Source: Vondammii sp040505895
GTDB lineage: Bacteria > Pseudomonadota > Gammaproteobacteria > Chromatiales > Chromatiaceae
Assembly: GCA_040505895.1 (NCBI GenBank)
Contig: JBEVXU010000001.1
Span: 124,001 to 188,000, forward strand
DNA: 64,000 nt
Direction of reading: 5' to 3'
A model generated the notes under the pieces. The model saw only the letters and a list, made by a program, of their open reading frames with translations. It was not told the origin of the DNA and ran no database searches. Shown piece after piece: positions 1-9,092 of this stretch. How positions within the stretch are numbered: the stretch's first letter is position 1; each line of letters begins with the position of its first letter. Both the position numbers and the translations under genes were made by a program.

Positions 1-1794
1 CTCCTGCTCAAGATCAGCTTCTGCAGAAGTGTGCTCCTCAGAGACTACTCCGTCATCTGTGGTAGTCGACTCACCACCCGCCGATTCACTGGCACCATCA
101 ACAGCCGGAGAAGCCAACGACAATTTATCCATGGCCTCGTGGGCCACTTCGAGGATTTCAGGATGGATGCCCCGTCCCTCGGTTACCGCCTGCATGAAAT
201 ACTCTACAGAGGTCACTACATCAGCAAATGATTCCAGCTCCTCCCGTGTGGGCTCAACCTGGTTTCCCATCATCTTTTGGCTTACATAAGCGGCAAGGGA
301 ATCCATCAATGCAGCTGCATCGCTTAGATTAAGTATACGGAAAGCACCTGCTACATTAGAGAATCTTGCAGGGACTTCATCTGTCAACCCACGCTCTTGA
401 GGTGACTCTATATACTCAATGATGGCATCTTTATTTCTTGCCATATCGATACCGGCTTCGTGCATCACCGAATTGATCAAACGGTCATATTCACCAGCAG
501 GGAGTTCGGTAAAGAGCTCCTCGTTGCTTCTCACCGGCTGGTGGCTGCCGGAAGCTGAAAGATTCTCCAGTGAGGTCTCAGTAAACAGGATATCCTCGGC
601 CATCGCCATAAGATCCTGCTCGGAGGGTGTATCCGACGTGCTCTTGATTTCATCAATCCGGTCAGCCTGCCGCTTCAACCTCTGACGCAAACCACCCTGG
701 CCGACCATTCCCAGGGTATCTGCCAGTTTATGCATCGGCTGACCAAGTGCGAATAGTCGATCCTGGTCATTACTTTCGTTGCGAATAAAGAGATCCAGTC
801 CATCCTTGATCACCGTCAGGTCGGTACTAATAGCGCTACGCAGGGAGTCAAGCAGACCCTGTCCCGGGCTTTCGAACTGTCCCCGCTCTCGCTCAAGATC
901 CGACTGGCTGACAAAAGAATTCCCCAGATCAAAGTCAGCTTTGACCTCGGCGATAAGGGGATTATCTCCATTTTCTGCACAGGCAACATAGTAAAGCAGA
1001 TTCTTCAACATGCCATTGGCAGGAGTTTCAGCTACCGTCAGCTCACCATGGTCGATGATCCTTTTTATCTCTTTGTCGACCCTCCCCAGCAAGAGCTTGG
1101 TGGCAACACCGATGTCGACCACCCCCTCCTCCATGGCAATGGCAACAGTTTTACCAACCGTAAATAACCGTTTAACCTGCTCGGTGCCGGACTCTGTTTC
1201 CAGCTGACCAAAAATCTCTGAAATACTCCGCAGGCCACCCGCAGCATCACGATCTCTATAAAGATCCAGCAGAGCTTTGTGGTAAGGATGACGCAGCTTT
1301 CGCGCCAAACCGGAGAGAGATGGATTGGGCTTACCGCTAATTACGCCGGAGGCAAGATTGCGCTCCAGCTCAGGGGCGAAGAGAGTTACTTCAGAAAGTA
1401 ATGGAGCATCCCTTACTGCACGCAGCTCATTGAGTGTCGGCAGAAGGAATAGGGGCAGATCTCTGGCGCCAAACTCAAGCTTTTCCAGATAGCCTGGAAG
1501 TTGCACGAGCCCCAGCATTAATGCCTCGGCGGCATCGTCACGCTTTTGAACAGTCTTCTCTTGGAGCGCCCGGGCAACGAGCTCCATCTCTTCAGCCAGC
1601 ATAGCGGCGCCAAAGAGTTGTACCAGACTCAAAGTACCATAGACCTGGTGGAGCTTAGTGATGCAGCTATCGATCAGCTCACCATCACCGTCACTATCCA
1701 TGTAACCTTCAAGGTCACGGCGAGCAGAATCAATGGCTGAGTCAAGCTCACCCTTGATCCACTTTAATATGCTGTTATCACGAACATTACTCAT
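1..1794 (-). CDS. chpA: ChpA/PilL-type chemotaxis hybrid histidine kinase, N-terminal part (runs off the window)
   Basis: Minus-strand reading frame open from an ATG at 1794 to the window edge, 598 codons without a stop; the kinase core and receiver must lie outside. The translated part is helical, with histidine-phosphotransfer-like segments such as LHQVYGTLSLVQLFGAA near residue 40 and HKLADTLGMVGQGGLR further on, followed by an acidic Ser/Thr/Glu linker at the edge. Tandem HPt-like modules at the N-terminus are characteristic of the ChpA/PilL kinase of the type IV pilus chemosensory (Pil-Chp) pathway, which controls twitching and surface sensing. It is the last gene seen of the pilG-H-I-J-chpA operon, 36 bp downstream of pilJ. 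The operon position makes the call firm although the catalytic part is not visible. Confidence 0.85.
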   Translation of the reverse strand, partial: MSNVRDNSILKWIKGELDSAIDSARRDLEGYMDSDGDGELIDSCITKLHQVYGTLSLVQLFGAAMLAEEMELVARALQEKTVQKRDDAAEALMLGLVQLPGYLEKLEFGARDLPLFLLPTLNELRAVRDAPLLSEVTLFAPELERNLASGVISGKPNPSLSGLARKLRHPYHKALLDLYRDRDAAGGLRSISEIFGQLETESGTEQVKRLFTVGKTVAIAMEEGVVDIGVATKLLLGRVDKEIKRIIDHGELTVAETPANGMLKNLLYYVACAENGDNPLIAEVKADFDLGNSFVSQSDLERERGQFESPGQGLLDSLRSAISTDLTVIKDGLDLFIRNESNDQDRLFALGQPMHKLADTLGMVGQGGLRQRLKRQADRIDEIKSTSDTPSEQDLMAMAEDILFTETSLENLSASGSHQPVRSNEELFTELPAGEYDRLINSVMHEAGIDMARNKDAIIEYIESPQERGLTDEVPARFSNVAGAFRILNLSDAAALMDSLAAYVSQKMMGNQVEPTREELESFADVVTSVEYFMQAVTEGRGIHPEILEVAHEAMDKLSLASPAVDGASESAGGESTTTDDGVVSEEHTSAEADLEQE

Positions 1795-1830
1795 ACCAGC
1801 TTTTCACATCCGCCAGAGGTTATCAGACGA

Positions 1831-3873
1831 TTATTCAGGGAGGCGGAAGCCTTCCACTGAATTCTGAAGGTCATCAGCCATATCAGCCAACGCCCCAATA
1901 GACATGGCTGTCTGACTGGTACCGTCGGAGGTCTGGGTGGTGATCTCCTGGATAACACTCATAGTGTCATTTATCAGAGAGGCTTCATGAGACTGCTGCT
2001 GGGCCAAGTCGGACACCTGCATGACTCGCTCGGAGATCTGCTTCGATACGGTCTCAATCTCTTGCAGCGCTTCACCGGCATCCTCCGCCAGCTGAGCACC
2101 GGCGACCACCTCGGTAGTGGTAGCCTCCATTGACCTCACCGCTTCGTTGGTATCCGCCTGAATGGTTTTAACCAGTGCTTCAATCTGCTTGGTGGCATTA
2201 CCGGAGCGTTCAGCAAGTCGCTGCACCTCATCGGCAACCACCGCGAAACCGCGACCCGCCTCTCCGGCCATAGCCGCCTGCATGGCGGCGTTCAATGCCA
2301 GGATATTGGTTTGGTCCGCGATGTCATCAATCAGCTCAACGATGTCACCAATCTCCTGGGAGCTTTCACCAAGACGTTTGATTCGTTTTGATGTCTCCTG
2401 GATCTGCTCACGAATAGTATCCATGCCGTTGATGGTCCGGCGCACGGTCTCGGCACCATTACCGGCGATCTCAAGCGAGTGCTGGGATACTTCAGCAGAT
2501 TCCGTTGAGTTCTCCGACATCTGATCAATGGTGGTAGCCATCGATTTGATTGAGTCAGTAGCCGAGGTAATCTGCTCAGCCTGATGTTCACTCGCCTCCG
2601 CAAGGTGCATTGCCGTGGCACGACTCTCCTGGGCGGAAGATGATACCTGGGCGGAGATTTCGTTAATGGTCGTTACCAGGCTGCGCAACGCTTCAATAGC
2701 GTAGTTGATTGAGTCGGCGATAGCTCCCGTCACATCCTCGGTAACTGTGGCGGTCACTGTCAGGTCACCGTCGGCGAGATCACCCATCTCATCCAGCAGT
2801 CGCAGAATAGCTTCCTGGTTCTTCTCATTCTGGGTCTTACTCTCCTCCTCACGTCGTTTTGACTGAAGCAGCAGAGAGTAGCCGAGCAAGATAAGTAAAA
2901 GCACCGCAACAACTGCGAGTACTGCCAGCAGAGGAGTACCCACCCTGATGCCGGCAATTTGTATCAACCCCGGCTTATTACCATAGGCCTTAATCAGAAC
3001 AGAGGTGGTATCCTTAACGGTGTCTGCCACAGACGTTACTTGTATACCCGCCTCAAGTGCCGGCAGTACCGAAGGAACTGTCTCAATGATCTCACTGGCA
3101 TGATCATTAATTGAACTAAAGAGCATTGCCACTTCACGCAGCAAGGCAACAGCCTGAAGGTCCTCTACCGGCTTAATTTCCAGAGATTCACTACCCTCAA
3201 GCATCGCCTCAAGCACACGGCCAAACTGGTCAGCATCTCGGCTGAACTGATCGATCGCCGAGGCAGTGGTCTGACCACCTGCCAATACCTTGGAAACGTT
3301 CTTATCGATTCGTTCCGCCAACATCAACTGACGCGACGCCGTAGCGACCTGACCCGGTGAGGCACCACTGTTTACCAGACTGGAGACCACCTCTTCTGAG
3401 AGCGCCTGCAGTTGAGGAACAAATTCAGTGATGACATTGATAAACTCCTGCACGGAGAGAATCGGATCCTTATTTGAAAGCACGTCATCAGCTAGCTGGC
3501 GGAGCTCCAACCAACTGTTTTCAACCGTCCGCAACTTCTTCTTCACCTCTGCTGGAGATGGAGGCAATCCCTGTGCGGGAACACCGCGCTTCAACTCATT
3601 TATGAGCCGCTCGAAGGAGTCACGAGACTCCCTAAGTCTGCCGAAAGCAGCCTGGTCACCACCTGCACCTGTTAGCGCGTACTCTGTAGTCTCCAGTGCA
3701 ATCACCTGCATCGCACTGGCACGCACGAGATAGGACTCGTTGTTGGATGTCCACTTGCTAACATGAGCAAATGTCAACAAAGCCAGGATCAGCGAAACAA
3801 GCAATCCGACTGATAGGAATACAATAACTCGATTGGACGCAAATCCCGTCCCCGTGGCAGACCTTTTTTTCAT
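1831..3873 (-). CDS. pilJ: Type IV pilus methyl-accepting chemotaxis protein PilJ
   Basis: 680 aa membrane chemoreceptor of the Pil-Chp system. A first membrane helix lies at about residues 14-36 and a second at about 313-336 (rich in LAVLAVVAVLLLILL); the roughly 275 residues between form the periplasmic PilJ-type sensor helices. A HAMP-like linker follows, then the long signalling coiled coil with the conserved hairpin tip LNAAMQAAMAGEAGRGFAVV. It should couple through the CheW-like PilI to the ChpA kinase. Length agrees with P. aeruginosa PilJ (about 680 aa). It is encoded between pilI and chpA. The cue it senses cannot be read from sequence. Confidence 0.95.
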   Translation of the reverse strand: MKKRSATGTGFASNRVIVFLSVGLLVSLILALLTFAHVSKWTSNNESYLVRASAMQVIALETTEYALTGAGGDQAAFGRLRESRDSFERLINELKRGVPAQGLPPSPAEVKKKLRTVENSWLELRQLADDVLSNKDPILSVQEFINVITEFVPQLQALSEEVVSSLVNSGASPGQVATASRQLMLAERIDKNVSKVLAGGQTTASAIDQFSRDADQFGRVLEAMLEGSESLEIKPVEDLQAVALLREVAMLFSSINDHASEIIETVPSVLPALEAGIQVTSVADTVKDTTSVLIKAYGNKPGLIQIAGIRVGTPLLAVLAVVAVLLLILLGYSLLLQSKRREEESKTQNEKNQEAILRLLDEMGDLADGDLTVTATVTEDVTGAIADSINYAIEALRSLVTTINEISAQVSSSAQESRATAMHLAEASEHQAEQITSATDSIKSMATTIDQMSENSTESAEVSQHSLEIAGNGAETVRRTINGMDTIREQIQETSKRIKRLGESSQEIGDIVELIDDIADQTNILALNAAMQAAMAGEAGRGFAVVADEVQRLAERSGNATKQIEALVKTIQADTNEAVRSMEATTTEVVAGAQLAEDAGEALQEIETVSKQISERVMQVSDLAQQQSHEASLINDTMSVIQEITTQTSDGTSQTAMSIGALADMADDLQNSVEGFRLPE

Positions 3874-3957
3874 TTCCGTCTCTCTCCCGAAAGAGCTTAT
3901 TGTCTTAAAACTCTATTTAATAGCCTATCGGCTATCGTTTTACAATCGCCAAAACTT

Positions 3958-4503
3958 TTAAATGGCTGCAACCCGAAAATCCGAGTTCTCAGCCAGCATT
4001 CCCATACTGAATACAGACCAAACTGCACCCTCCAGTTTGTAGGCACGCTGTATATACTGCCTGACGCTATCCGGCAGTGCAGGCACCGGCGCCCCCTGTT
4101 CATCCGTCAGATGACGTATACCCCTAACATCACCGACCAGTAGTCCTGTATATAACCCCTGATGATCAATTACCAGAACCCTGCTGCGCCGACCTATCTT
4201 TGTGGGTTCGCCACCCAAATAGAGCTGCAGGTCGATAAGTGGAAGGAGATTACCGCGAATATTAGCCACACCCAGCATCCAGGGCTTGGTACCCGGAACC
4301 GATGTCACGGCAGGAGGGTAGTTCAGGATCTCTTTAACTTCACTCAGGGGCGCTATTGAATGCATAGCGGAGGAGAGAAAAAGAACCCCCTCCCAAAATT
4401 GCTTAGCTTCAACCTGCTGGGGCAGTCCCGCAGCAAACCTGCGACTTCTACTCTCGATATCCCGAAGTAGTTTAATCGTCTCATCTGATGTCATTACGGC
4501 CAT
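3958..4503 (-). CDS. pilI: CheW-like adaptor PilI
   Basis: 181 aa CheW-domain adaptor that should bridge PilJ to the ChpA kinase. The central segment (LGVANIRGNLLPLIDL) is the CheW signature for docking on kinase and receptor. The frame extends upstream into pilH, but an ATG at 4503 (MAVMTSDE) lies just after the pilH stop and gives the usual PilI length of about 180 aa, so I take it as the start; a second ATG three codons on is an alternative. Cytoplasmic. It follows pilH by 7 bp in the pilGHIJ-chpA operon. Confidence 0.92.
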   Translation of the reverse strand: MAVMTSDETIKLLRDIESRSRRFAAGLPQQVEAKQFWEGVLFLSSAMHSIAPLSEVKEILNYPPAVTSVPGTKPWMLGVANIRGNLLPLIDLQLYLGGEPTKIGRRSRVLVIDHQGLYTGLLVGDVRGIRHLTDEQGAPVPALPDSVRQYIQRAYKLEGAVWSVFSMGMLAENSDFRVAAI

Positions 4504-4510
4504 ACAGGAT

Positions 4511-4930
4511 TCAGCTTTCCAGAACACTCTTGATTTTCTGCAGCAGGTCTGCTGCGGCGACGGGCTTGACCACATAGTCCTTTGCGCCTTGGCGCATTCC
4601 CCAGGCCCTATCTGTCTCCTGATCTTTCGTCGTCACTAGAATTACAGGAATATCAGCAGTCTCCGGTGCCCTCGTCAGCTGTCGTGTGGCCTGAAAACCG
4701 TTTAACCCGGGCATCACTACATCCATCAATATGACATCGGGGTGTGTCTGTTTCGCCTCGGCAACACCACTCTCTCCGTCTTCTGCGGTAATCACCGAAT
4801 ACCCCCCCTTTTCGACAATTCCCTTGATGATATGTGTCTCCGTAGGTGAATCATCAACCACGAGTACGGTTTTCTCGGTGCCTGGAACTCCCTCGGGAGC
4901 CGAGCTGTTTTTCTTGAAAAAGCTTCTCAT
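4511..4930 (-). CDS. pilH: Type IV pilus response regulator PilH
   Basis: 139 aa single-domain CheY-like receiver. Visible are the acidic pocket (VVDDSP), the phospho-acceptor Asp in VILMDVVMPGLNG, the switch Thr in VTTKDQ and the conserved Lys in VVKPV. There is no output domain, so it acts by protein contact. In Pil-Chp systems PilH tunes or drains phosphate from the ChpA kinase and affects PilT-driven retraction. It carries about 18 extra N-terminal residues relative to the shortest homologues. Located between pilG and pilI. Confidence 0.92.
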   Translation of the reverse strand: MRSFFKKNSSAPEGVPGTEKTVLVVDDSPTETHIIKGIVEKGGYSVITAEDGESGVAEAKQTHPDVILMDVVMPGLNGFQATRQLTRAPETADIPVILVTTKDQETDRAWGMRQGAKDYVVKPVAAADLLQKIKSVLES

Positions 4931-4986
4931 AGTCTTTTTATTTATTACCGATTTCTGTTGTTATGCAGTATCTAACATCTCAGGAA

Positions 4987-5388
4987 TCATGCAGCCCGCT
5001 GTGCATATTTTCGAATAGCACCCAGTAGCTCATCCTTGGTAAATGGCTTGGTCAGGTACTGTTCTGAGCCAACAATCCGCCCTTTTGCCCGATCGAAAAG
5101 TCCATCTTTGGATGAGAGCATGATCACCGGTGTTTTCTTAAATTCACTATTATTTTTTATCAGGGCGCATGTCTGATAGCCATCAAGGCGCGGCATCATG
5201 ATATCGACAAAAATCACGTCAGGGTGGCTGTCTGCAATAATTGACAGCGCTTCGAAACCATCGGTAGCCGTCAGCACATCGCAGCCAGCTCGTTTCAACA
5301 GGCTTTCAGCGGTTCGACGAATCGTCTTGCTATCATCGATCACCATCACCTTTAAAGCGGAGATACCGGTATCGAAGGTTTCACTCAT
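4987..5388 (-). CDS. pilG: Type IV pilus response regulator PilG
   Basis: 133 aa CheY-like receiver starting MSETFDTG. The frame is open 17 codons further upstream, but the ATG at 5388 is preceded by GAGGAAGTCAGGTG and gives the normal PilG length, so it is preferred. Motifs: VIDDSKTIRR, phospho-acceptor Asp in VIFVDIMMPRLDG, Ser in MLSSKDG and Lys in YLTKPFTK. PilG is the activating regulator of pilus extension and of cAMP/PilB signalling in relatives. First chemosensory gene of the operon, 58 bp downstream of the rhodanese-like gene. Confidence 0.93.
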   Translation of the reverse strand: MSETFDTGISALKVMVIDDSKTIRRTAESLLKRAGCDVLTATDGFEALSIIADSHPDVIFVDIMMPRLDGYQTCALIKNNSEFKKTPVIMLSSKDGLFDRAKGRIVGSEQYLTKPFTKDELLGAIRKYAQRAA

Positions 5389-5446
5389 CACCTGACTTCC
5401 TCTATGTAGACTCTTTACAATAATCTTTTCCGCTGACAACGCCTGC

Positions 5447-6208
5447 TCAGCCCTGAGGTGTCACTGTCGTCAACCCAAACAGTTGCCAGATCTGCATTCC
5501 GCCGCGGTAGTAGTAAATCTTACTTGCAGGGTATCCCGCCTTAAGCAGGCCTTTGATAGCGCGTGGAGACTGTCCGCAAGCCGGGCCATTACACCACAGA
5601 ACCAGCTCCTTGGCGCTGGAAAAGTCCCAATCTTTGGTCTTGTTCTCACTATCTATGACGCCCCACTCCTCCATAGTGCTGGTGAAAGCACCGACATCAC
5701 CACGCTTCTTGGCGCCAAAAGATTTCAAAACCGCAACCATTTCAGCCTCACTGTTTTTCTTACTCAAAATAGTGAAGGGAACACTGACAGACCCAGGGAT
5801 AGTGCCTTTCTCAAACCAGCTGGTGGTCCTTGCGTCCACCAACATGCCGATACCATCCCGCAGCTGATTTTCCATAAATTCAAAAACTTCAATCTCACCC
5901 ACTGTCTTAACTCTAGGGTCGACCGATATGTCCACAATACAGAATGGCGGACACTTTCTGATGGTCTTTGCAAAATAGCCGCGTAACTGATAATCAGCAT
6001 CCTGAACGCGCTGCACTTTGACTGAGCGACCCTCGTGCATTACGTGGAGATAGGGCTTATTTTTATAAAGCGGAACAACGGTGGAACCTCCCACCTTGAC
6101 TTCACCCTCCTCCTCGGCAGCCATCACCACACCGTTGATGGCCAGCAGCAGAAAAGCTGTAATTAATGTCGGCACTTGAAAAAAACTCACGCTATTTACC
6201 TTTCTCAT
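5447..6208 (-). CDS. Secreted rhodanese-like protein
   Basis: 253 aa. The ATG at 6208 (MRKVNSVS) has GGAG about 10 bp upstream and yields a signal peptide (FFQVPTLITAFLLLAINGVVMAA), so export to the periplasm is likely; upstream in-frame starts would spoil the signal. The C-terminal half has a rhodanese fold with VDARTTSWFEKGTIPGSVSV and an active-site-like loop CNGPACGQSPRA, in which the first Cys is the expected persulfide carrier. The N-terminal 100 residues (PYLHVMHEGRSVKVQRVQ) are not recognised. It lies directly upstream of pilG in the same direction and may be co-transcribed with the chemosensory genes. Substrate unknown. Confidence 0.75.
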   Translation of the reverse strand: MRKVNSVSFFQVPTLITAFLLLAINGVVMAAEEEGEVKVGGSTVVPLYKNKPYLHVMHEGRSVKVQRVQDADYQLRGYFAKTIRKCPPFCIVDISVDPRVKTVGEIEVFEFMENQLRDGIGMLVDARTTSWFEKGTIPGSVSVPFTILSKKNSEAEMVAVLKSFGAKKRGDVGAFTSTMEEWGVIDSENKTKDWDFSSAKELVLWCNGPACGQSPRAIKGLLKAGYPASKIYYYRGGMQIWQLFGLTTVTPQG

Positions 6209-6328
6209 TACTGTTAGCACTCCAAAATTAACCCCACCGGCGGAGACCATAACTGAAGCAGGGCCCCTTGCACGGTCGCTTCAGCAACCGATCAAATAGT
6301 CATCCCACACCAGGGGAACACCCAGTCA

Positions 6329-6742
6329 TCAACGCCGTTTCAAAAAACGATCCATTATCCTTTTACGTACTTCTGCATAGGGGGCGCCGCCAAGATATAC
6401 CTCATAAATCTCTTCCTGGCTCCGAGGTTCCAGCTTCTTATAAAACACCCCACTACCGGTATATTTTTCCTTCAGGTATACACTAAACTCCTCCATCGAC
6501 ATCCCAGAGGTAAAGCCTAGACCTGCTTCCCGGGCCACCGTCGAACCACTGTCACGGGAAGGTTGACTCTGTCCAGTGCGTTTGCCTACCTTTTCCCCCT
6601 CCATATTGATCTCGCTGAGATAGTCATCCTCCTCAGCCGCAGATAGATTGAACGGAAGTAGACAACAGAACATCGCCAGACCGTATAGAGGAAATGCACA
6701 CAGACACAGACGCCGTATTCTCCGGCGTATTCCGAAATTCAT
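6329..6742 (-). CDS. Small exported protein of unknown function
   Basis: 137 aa; not recognised. The N-terminus MNFGIRRRIRRLCLC followed by a hydrophobic stretch ending in NLSAAEED looks like a signal peptide. The mature part is charged and poor in Cys, and ends in a basic helix (RKRIMDRFLKRR). No catalytic motif is evident. It is the most upstream gene of the minus-strand run leading into the rhodanese-like gene and pilGHIJ, separated from the former by about 120 bp, so it may share their promoter. Real coding is supported by the signal peptide and the absence of any alternative gene on either strand. Confidence 0.55.
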   Translation of the reverse strand: MNFGIRRRIRRLCLCAFPLYGLAMFCCLLPFNLSAAEEDDYLSEINMEGEKVGKRTGQSQPSRDSGSTVAREAGLGFTSGMSMEEFSVYLKEKYTGSGVFYKKLEPRSQEEIYEVYLGGAPYAEVRKRIMDRFLKRR

Positions 6743-7102
6743 GGCAATAAAGCCTCCTTAATCTCACCCTAAAAACTTGATACTTCTGACCAACCCCGAA
6801 ACGTTGGCCTTATAATTAAATTGTTATTGTGTGGTCCCTGCTGCAGGACTCTTAATGCTTTTTATTCGCCACAATCCCTAAAGATGATGGCTTGTGGAAA
6901 AACCACGGTCCAGAAAGTAACAAGTGAGATCGCACACTGCAACTATAAATCACTCGCCTGTTGCTGGATATCGAGCACACACAATACATAATCCATTGAT
7001 TTTTCAGGCGATTAAAAAATTGAGTGGAAAGGAGCGAAGTATCAATAAAAACCCCATCTGGGGAACAGGTCGCCGACAAATCTAAATAGCTCAGGTATCA
7101 TA
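6743..7102. other. Divergent intergenic region between the pil-chp run and gshB
   Basis: About 360 bp that must hold the promoters of the minus-strand run and of gshB. On the minus strand a TATAAG box lies near 6812. Before gshB there is a short CCCCATCTGGGG palindrome near 7050. No convincing gene or RNA seen; a 75-codon minus-strand frame here has no recognisable features. Confidence 0.4.
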
Positions 7103-8056
7103 ATGCCCATGACTATCAGACTTGGTGTAGTGATGGATCCTATCGGCTCCATCAACACAAAAAAAGACAGCACCTTCGCCATGCTTCTCGAAGCCCAGCG
7201 GCGAGGCTGGGAGCTGCACTACATGGAACAGGCAGACCTGTTTCTAAGCGACGAGACCCCATTCGCCGTTACGCGTGAACTGGAAGTAACAGACAACACC
7301 GGCAGCTGGTTCAGCTTGAAACCTGAAAAGGTGACCGCACTCGAACAGCTCCATGTCATCCTGATGCGCAAAGACCCCCCTTTCGATATGGAGTATATCT
7401 ATACCACCTATATTCTGGAGAGGGCGGAAGCCCAGGGCACACTGATAGTAAACCGGCCGGCAAGCCTGAGGGACTGCAATGAGAAGCTGTTTACCGCTTG
7501 GTTTCCCCAGTGCTGCACCCCGACACTGGTGAGCAGCCAACACCAGCGACTCAACGCCTTCCTCGAACAGCACAATGACATCATTCTAAAACCTCTGGGT
7601 GGAATGGGCGGCGCTTCAATTTTCCGTCTCCGTACCGATGATGCCAACCGTAATGTCATCATTGAGACACTGACTGACAACGGCACCAAATATGCCATGG
7701 CACAAAAATTTGTTCCTGAGATCAGTGCCGGCGATAAACGCATCCTTATGGTCGATGGCGAACCTGTTCCTTATGCCTTGGCACGTATTCCAAAAGAGGG
7801 GGAGACCCGTGGCAACTTGGCCGTCGGCGGGCGGGGAGAAGGGGTTGCGTTATCACAACGGGACCTGTGGATCGCCCAAGAAATAGGCCCTGCTCTGAAA
7901 GAACGAGGCATACTCTTTGCTGGGCTTGACGTTATTGGTGACTACCTGACAGAGATCAATGTCACCAGTCCCACCTGTATCCGGGAGCTTGACAGCCTCT
8001 ACCATCTCAATATCAGCGCGGACCTGATGGATAGCATCGAGCTAAAGCTGAAATGA
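7103..8056 (+). CDS. gshB: Glutathione synthetase
   Basis: 317 aa ATP-grasp enzyme joining gamma-glutamylcysteine and glycine to make glutathione. The N-terminus (IRLGVVMDPIGSINTKKDST) is the GshB signature, the ATP-grasp Gly-rich loop is LGGMGGASIFRL, and the C-terminal metal/substrate region contains FAGLDVIGDYLTEINVTSPT. Length matches E. coli GshB (316 aa). AGG lies about 6 bp before the ATG; a second ATG two codons later is possible. Divergent from the pil-chp run as in pseudomonads, and followed by tonB. Confidence 0.97.
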   Translation: MPMTIRLGVVMDPIGSINTKKDSTFAMLLEAQRRGWELHYMEQADLFLSDETPFAVTRELEVTDNTGSWFSLKPEKVTALEQLHVILMRKDPPFDMEYIYTTYILERAEAQGTLIVNRPASLRDCNEKLFTAWFPQCCTPTLVSSQHQRLNAFLEQHNDIILKPLGGMGGASIFRLRTDDANRNVIIETLTDNGTKYAMAQKFVPEISAGDKRILMVDGEPVPYALARIPKEGETRGNLAVGGRGEGVALSQRDLWIAQEIGPALKERGILFAGLDVIGDYLTEINVTSPTCIRELDSLYHLNISADLMDSIELKLK

Positions 8057-8159
8057 CAGGGTTACCGCCTCTAATACAGCCTCCAGGTGATAAGTCGGGA
8101 TACACCACATCACTGAAGCATTGCCTGAAAAAAATAGTTTCCGTCTCAGGGCAGAGCGG

Positions 8160-9050
8160 ATGAACGGCAGTACAACCGTCACCCCTGTTGATAGATTTGG
8201 CCTGACCCTATTTGTCGCCGTAGCGTTGCATGCAGTGGTTATCCTCGGTATCAGCTTCAGCCTGGATGAGCCGAAGCGTCCAGCCAACCCAGACCGCACC
8301 CTGGAGATCATGGTGCTACAACAGCCAAAGAAGACAGAGGCTCCTAAAAAGGCTGATTACTTAGCACAGATCACTCATGCAGGCGGCGGAAACCAGGAGA
8401 AGAAGGCACGGCCAACAACGGTTGCTCCCTCACCCAAACCCGCTCCAAAACAGCCCCCTGCACCGCAGAACCGCCCGGTAAAGCAACCTGCTCCAATTCC
8501 GCCAAAAAAGGTGAAAAAGGTACTTAGCCAAAAAAGCCCGGCAAAAAAGAGAGTGATCACCAAGCCAAAAACACCACCAAAAAAGCCTCTCAAGAAGAGA
8601 GTGACCGCCGCCCAATTACTGGCCAGCGCAAATCCGGAAATCGCACGACTCACGGCTGAGATTGCACGCAAGGAGAGAGCGTATGCAAAGCGTCCTAGAA
8701 AAAAATTCATCAGCGCCCGCACTAAAGAGCACAAGTACGCCAGCTACCTGGACAGTTGGCGACGCAAGGTTGAAAGTGTCGGCAATCTCAACTACCCGGA
8801 TGAAGCGAGACGAAAAAAACTTTATGGCAACCTTGTTCTAGAGGTCTCGATCCGCCAGGGAGGCGATGTCAGTGAGATTGCGGTCAGAAGATCTTCCGGG
8901 CATAAACTACTGGATGACGCAGCAATACGTATCGTCAAGCAGTCCGCCCCGTTCGCTCCCTTCCCTGCCGAGATCAGGGAGGAGACAGAGATCATCGTCA
9001 TCACCCGCACCTGGCAGTTTCTTAAAAGTAACCGGCTCTTTGCAAAATAG
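8160..9050 (+). CDS. tonB: TonB-family energy transducer
   Basis: 296 aa from the ATG at 8160 (AGGG about 9 bp upstream); a TTG 13 codons earlier is less likely. Layout: short cytoplasmic N-terminus, one membrane helix at about residues 13-33 (LTLFVAVALHAVVILGISFSL), a long Pro/Lys-rich periplasm-spanning arm, and a C-terminal TonB domain with NYPDEARRKKLYGNLVLEV. It should transmit proton-motive force from an ExbBD pair to outer-membrane receptors; exbB and exbD are not in the window. It sits between gshB and yqgE, a placement seen in several gammaproteobacteria. Confidence 0.9.
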   Translation: MNGSTTVTPVDRFGLTLFVAVALHAVVILGISFSLDEPKRPANPDRTLEIMVLQQPKKTEAPKKADYLAQITHAGGGNQEKKARPTTVAPSPKPAPKQPPAPQNRPVKQPAPIPPKKVKKVLSQKSPAKKRVITKPKTPPKKPLKKRVTAAQLLASANPEIARLTAEIARKERAYAKRPRKKFISARTKEHKYASYLDSWRRKVESVGNLNYPDEARRKKLYGNLVLEVSIRQGGDVSEIAVRRSSGHKLLDDAAIRIVKQSAPFAPFPAEIREETEIIVITRTWQFLKSNRLFAK

Positions 9051-9092
9051 AGTAGGGTTGCGGTCACCCCGCTGGAGCCGGATACTAGCAGC

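Noticed and set aside
6852..7079. 75-codon minus-strand frame upstream of gshB
   Set aside because: Low-complexity translation without features in an AT-rich promoter region.
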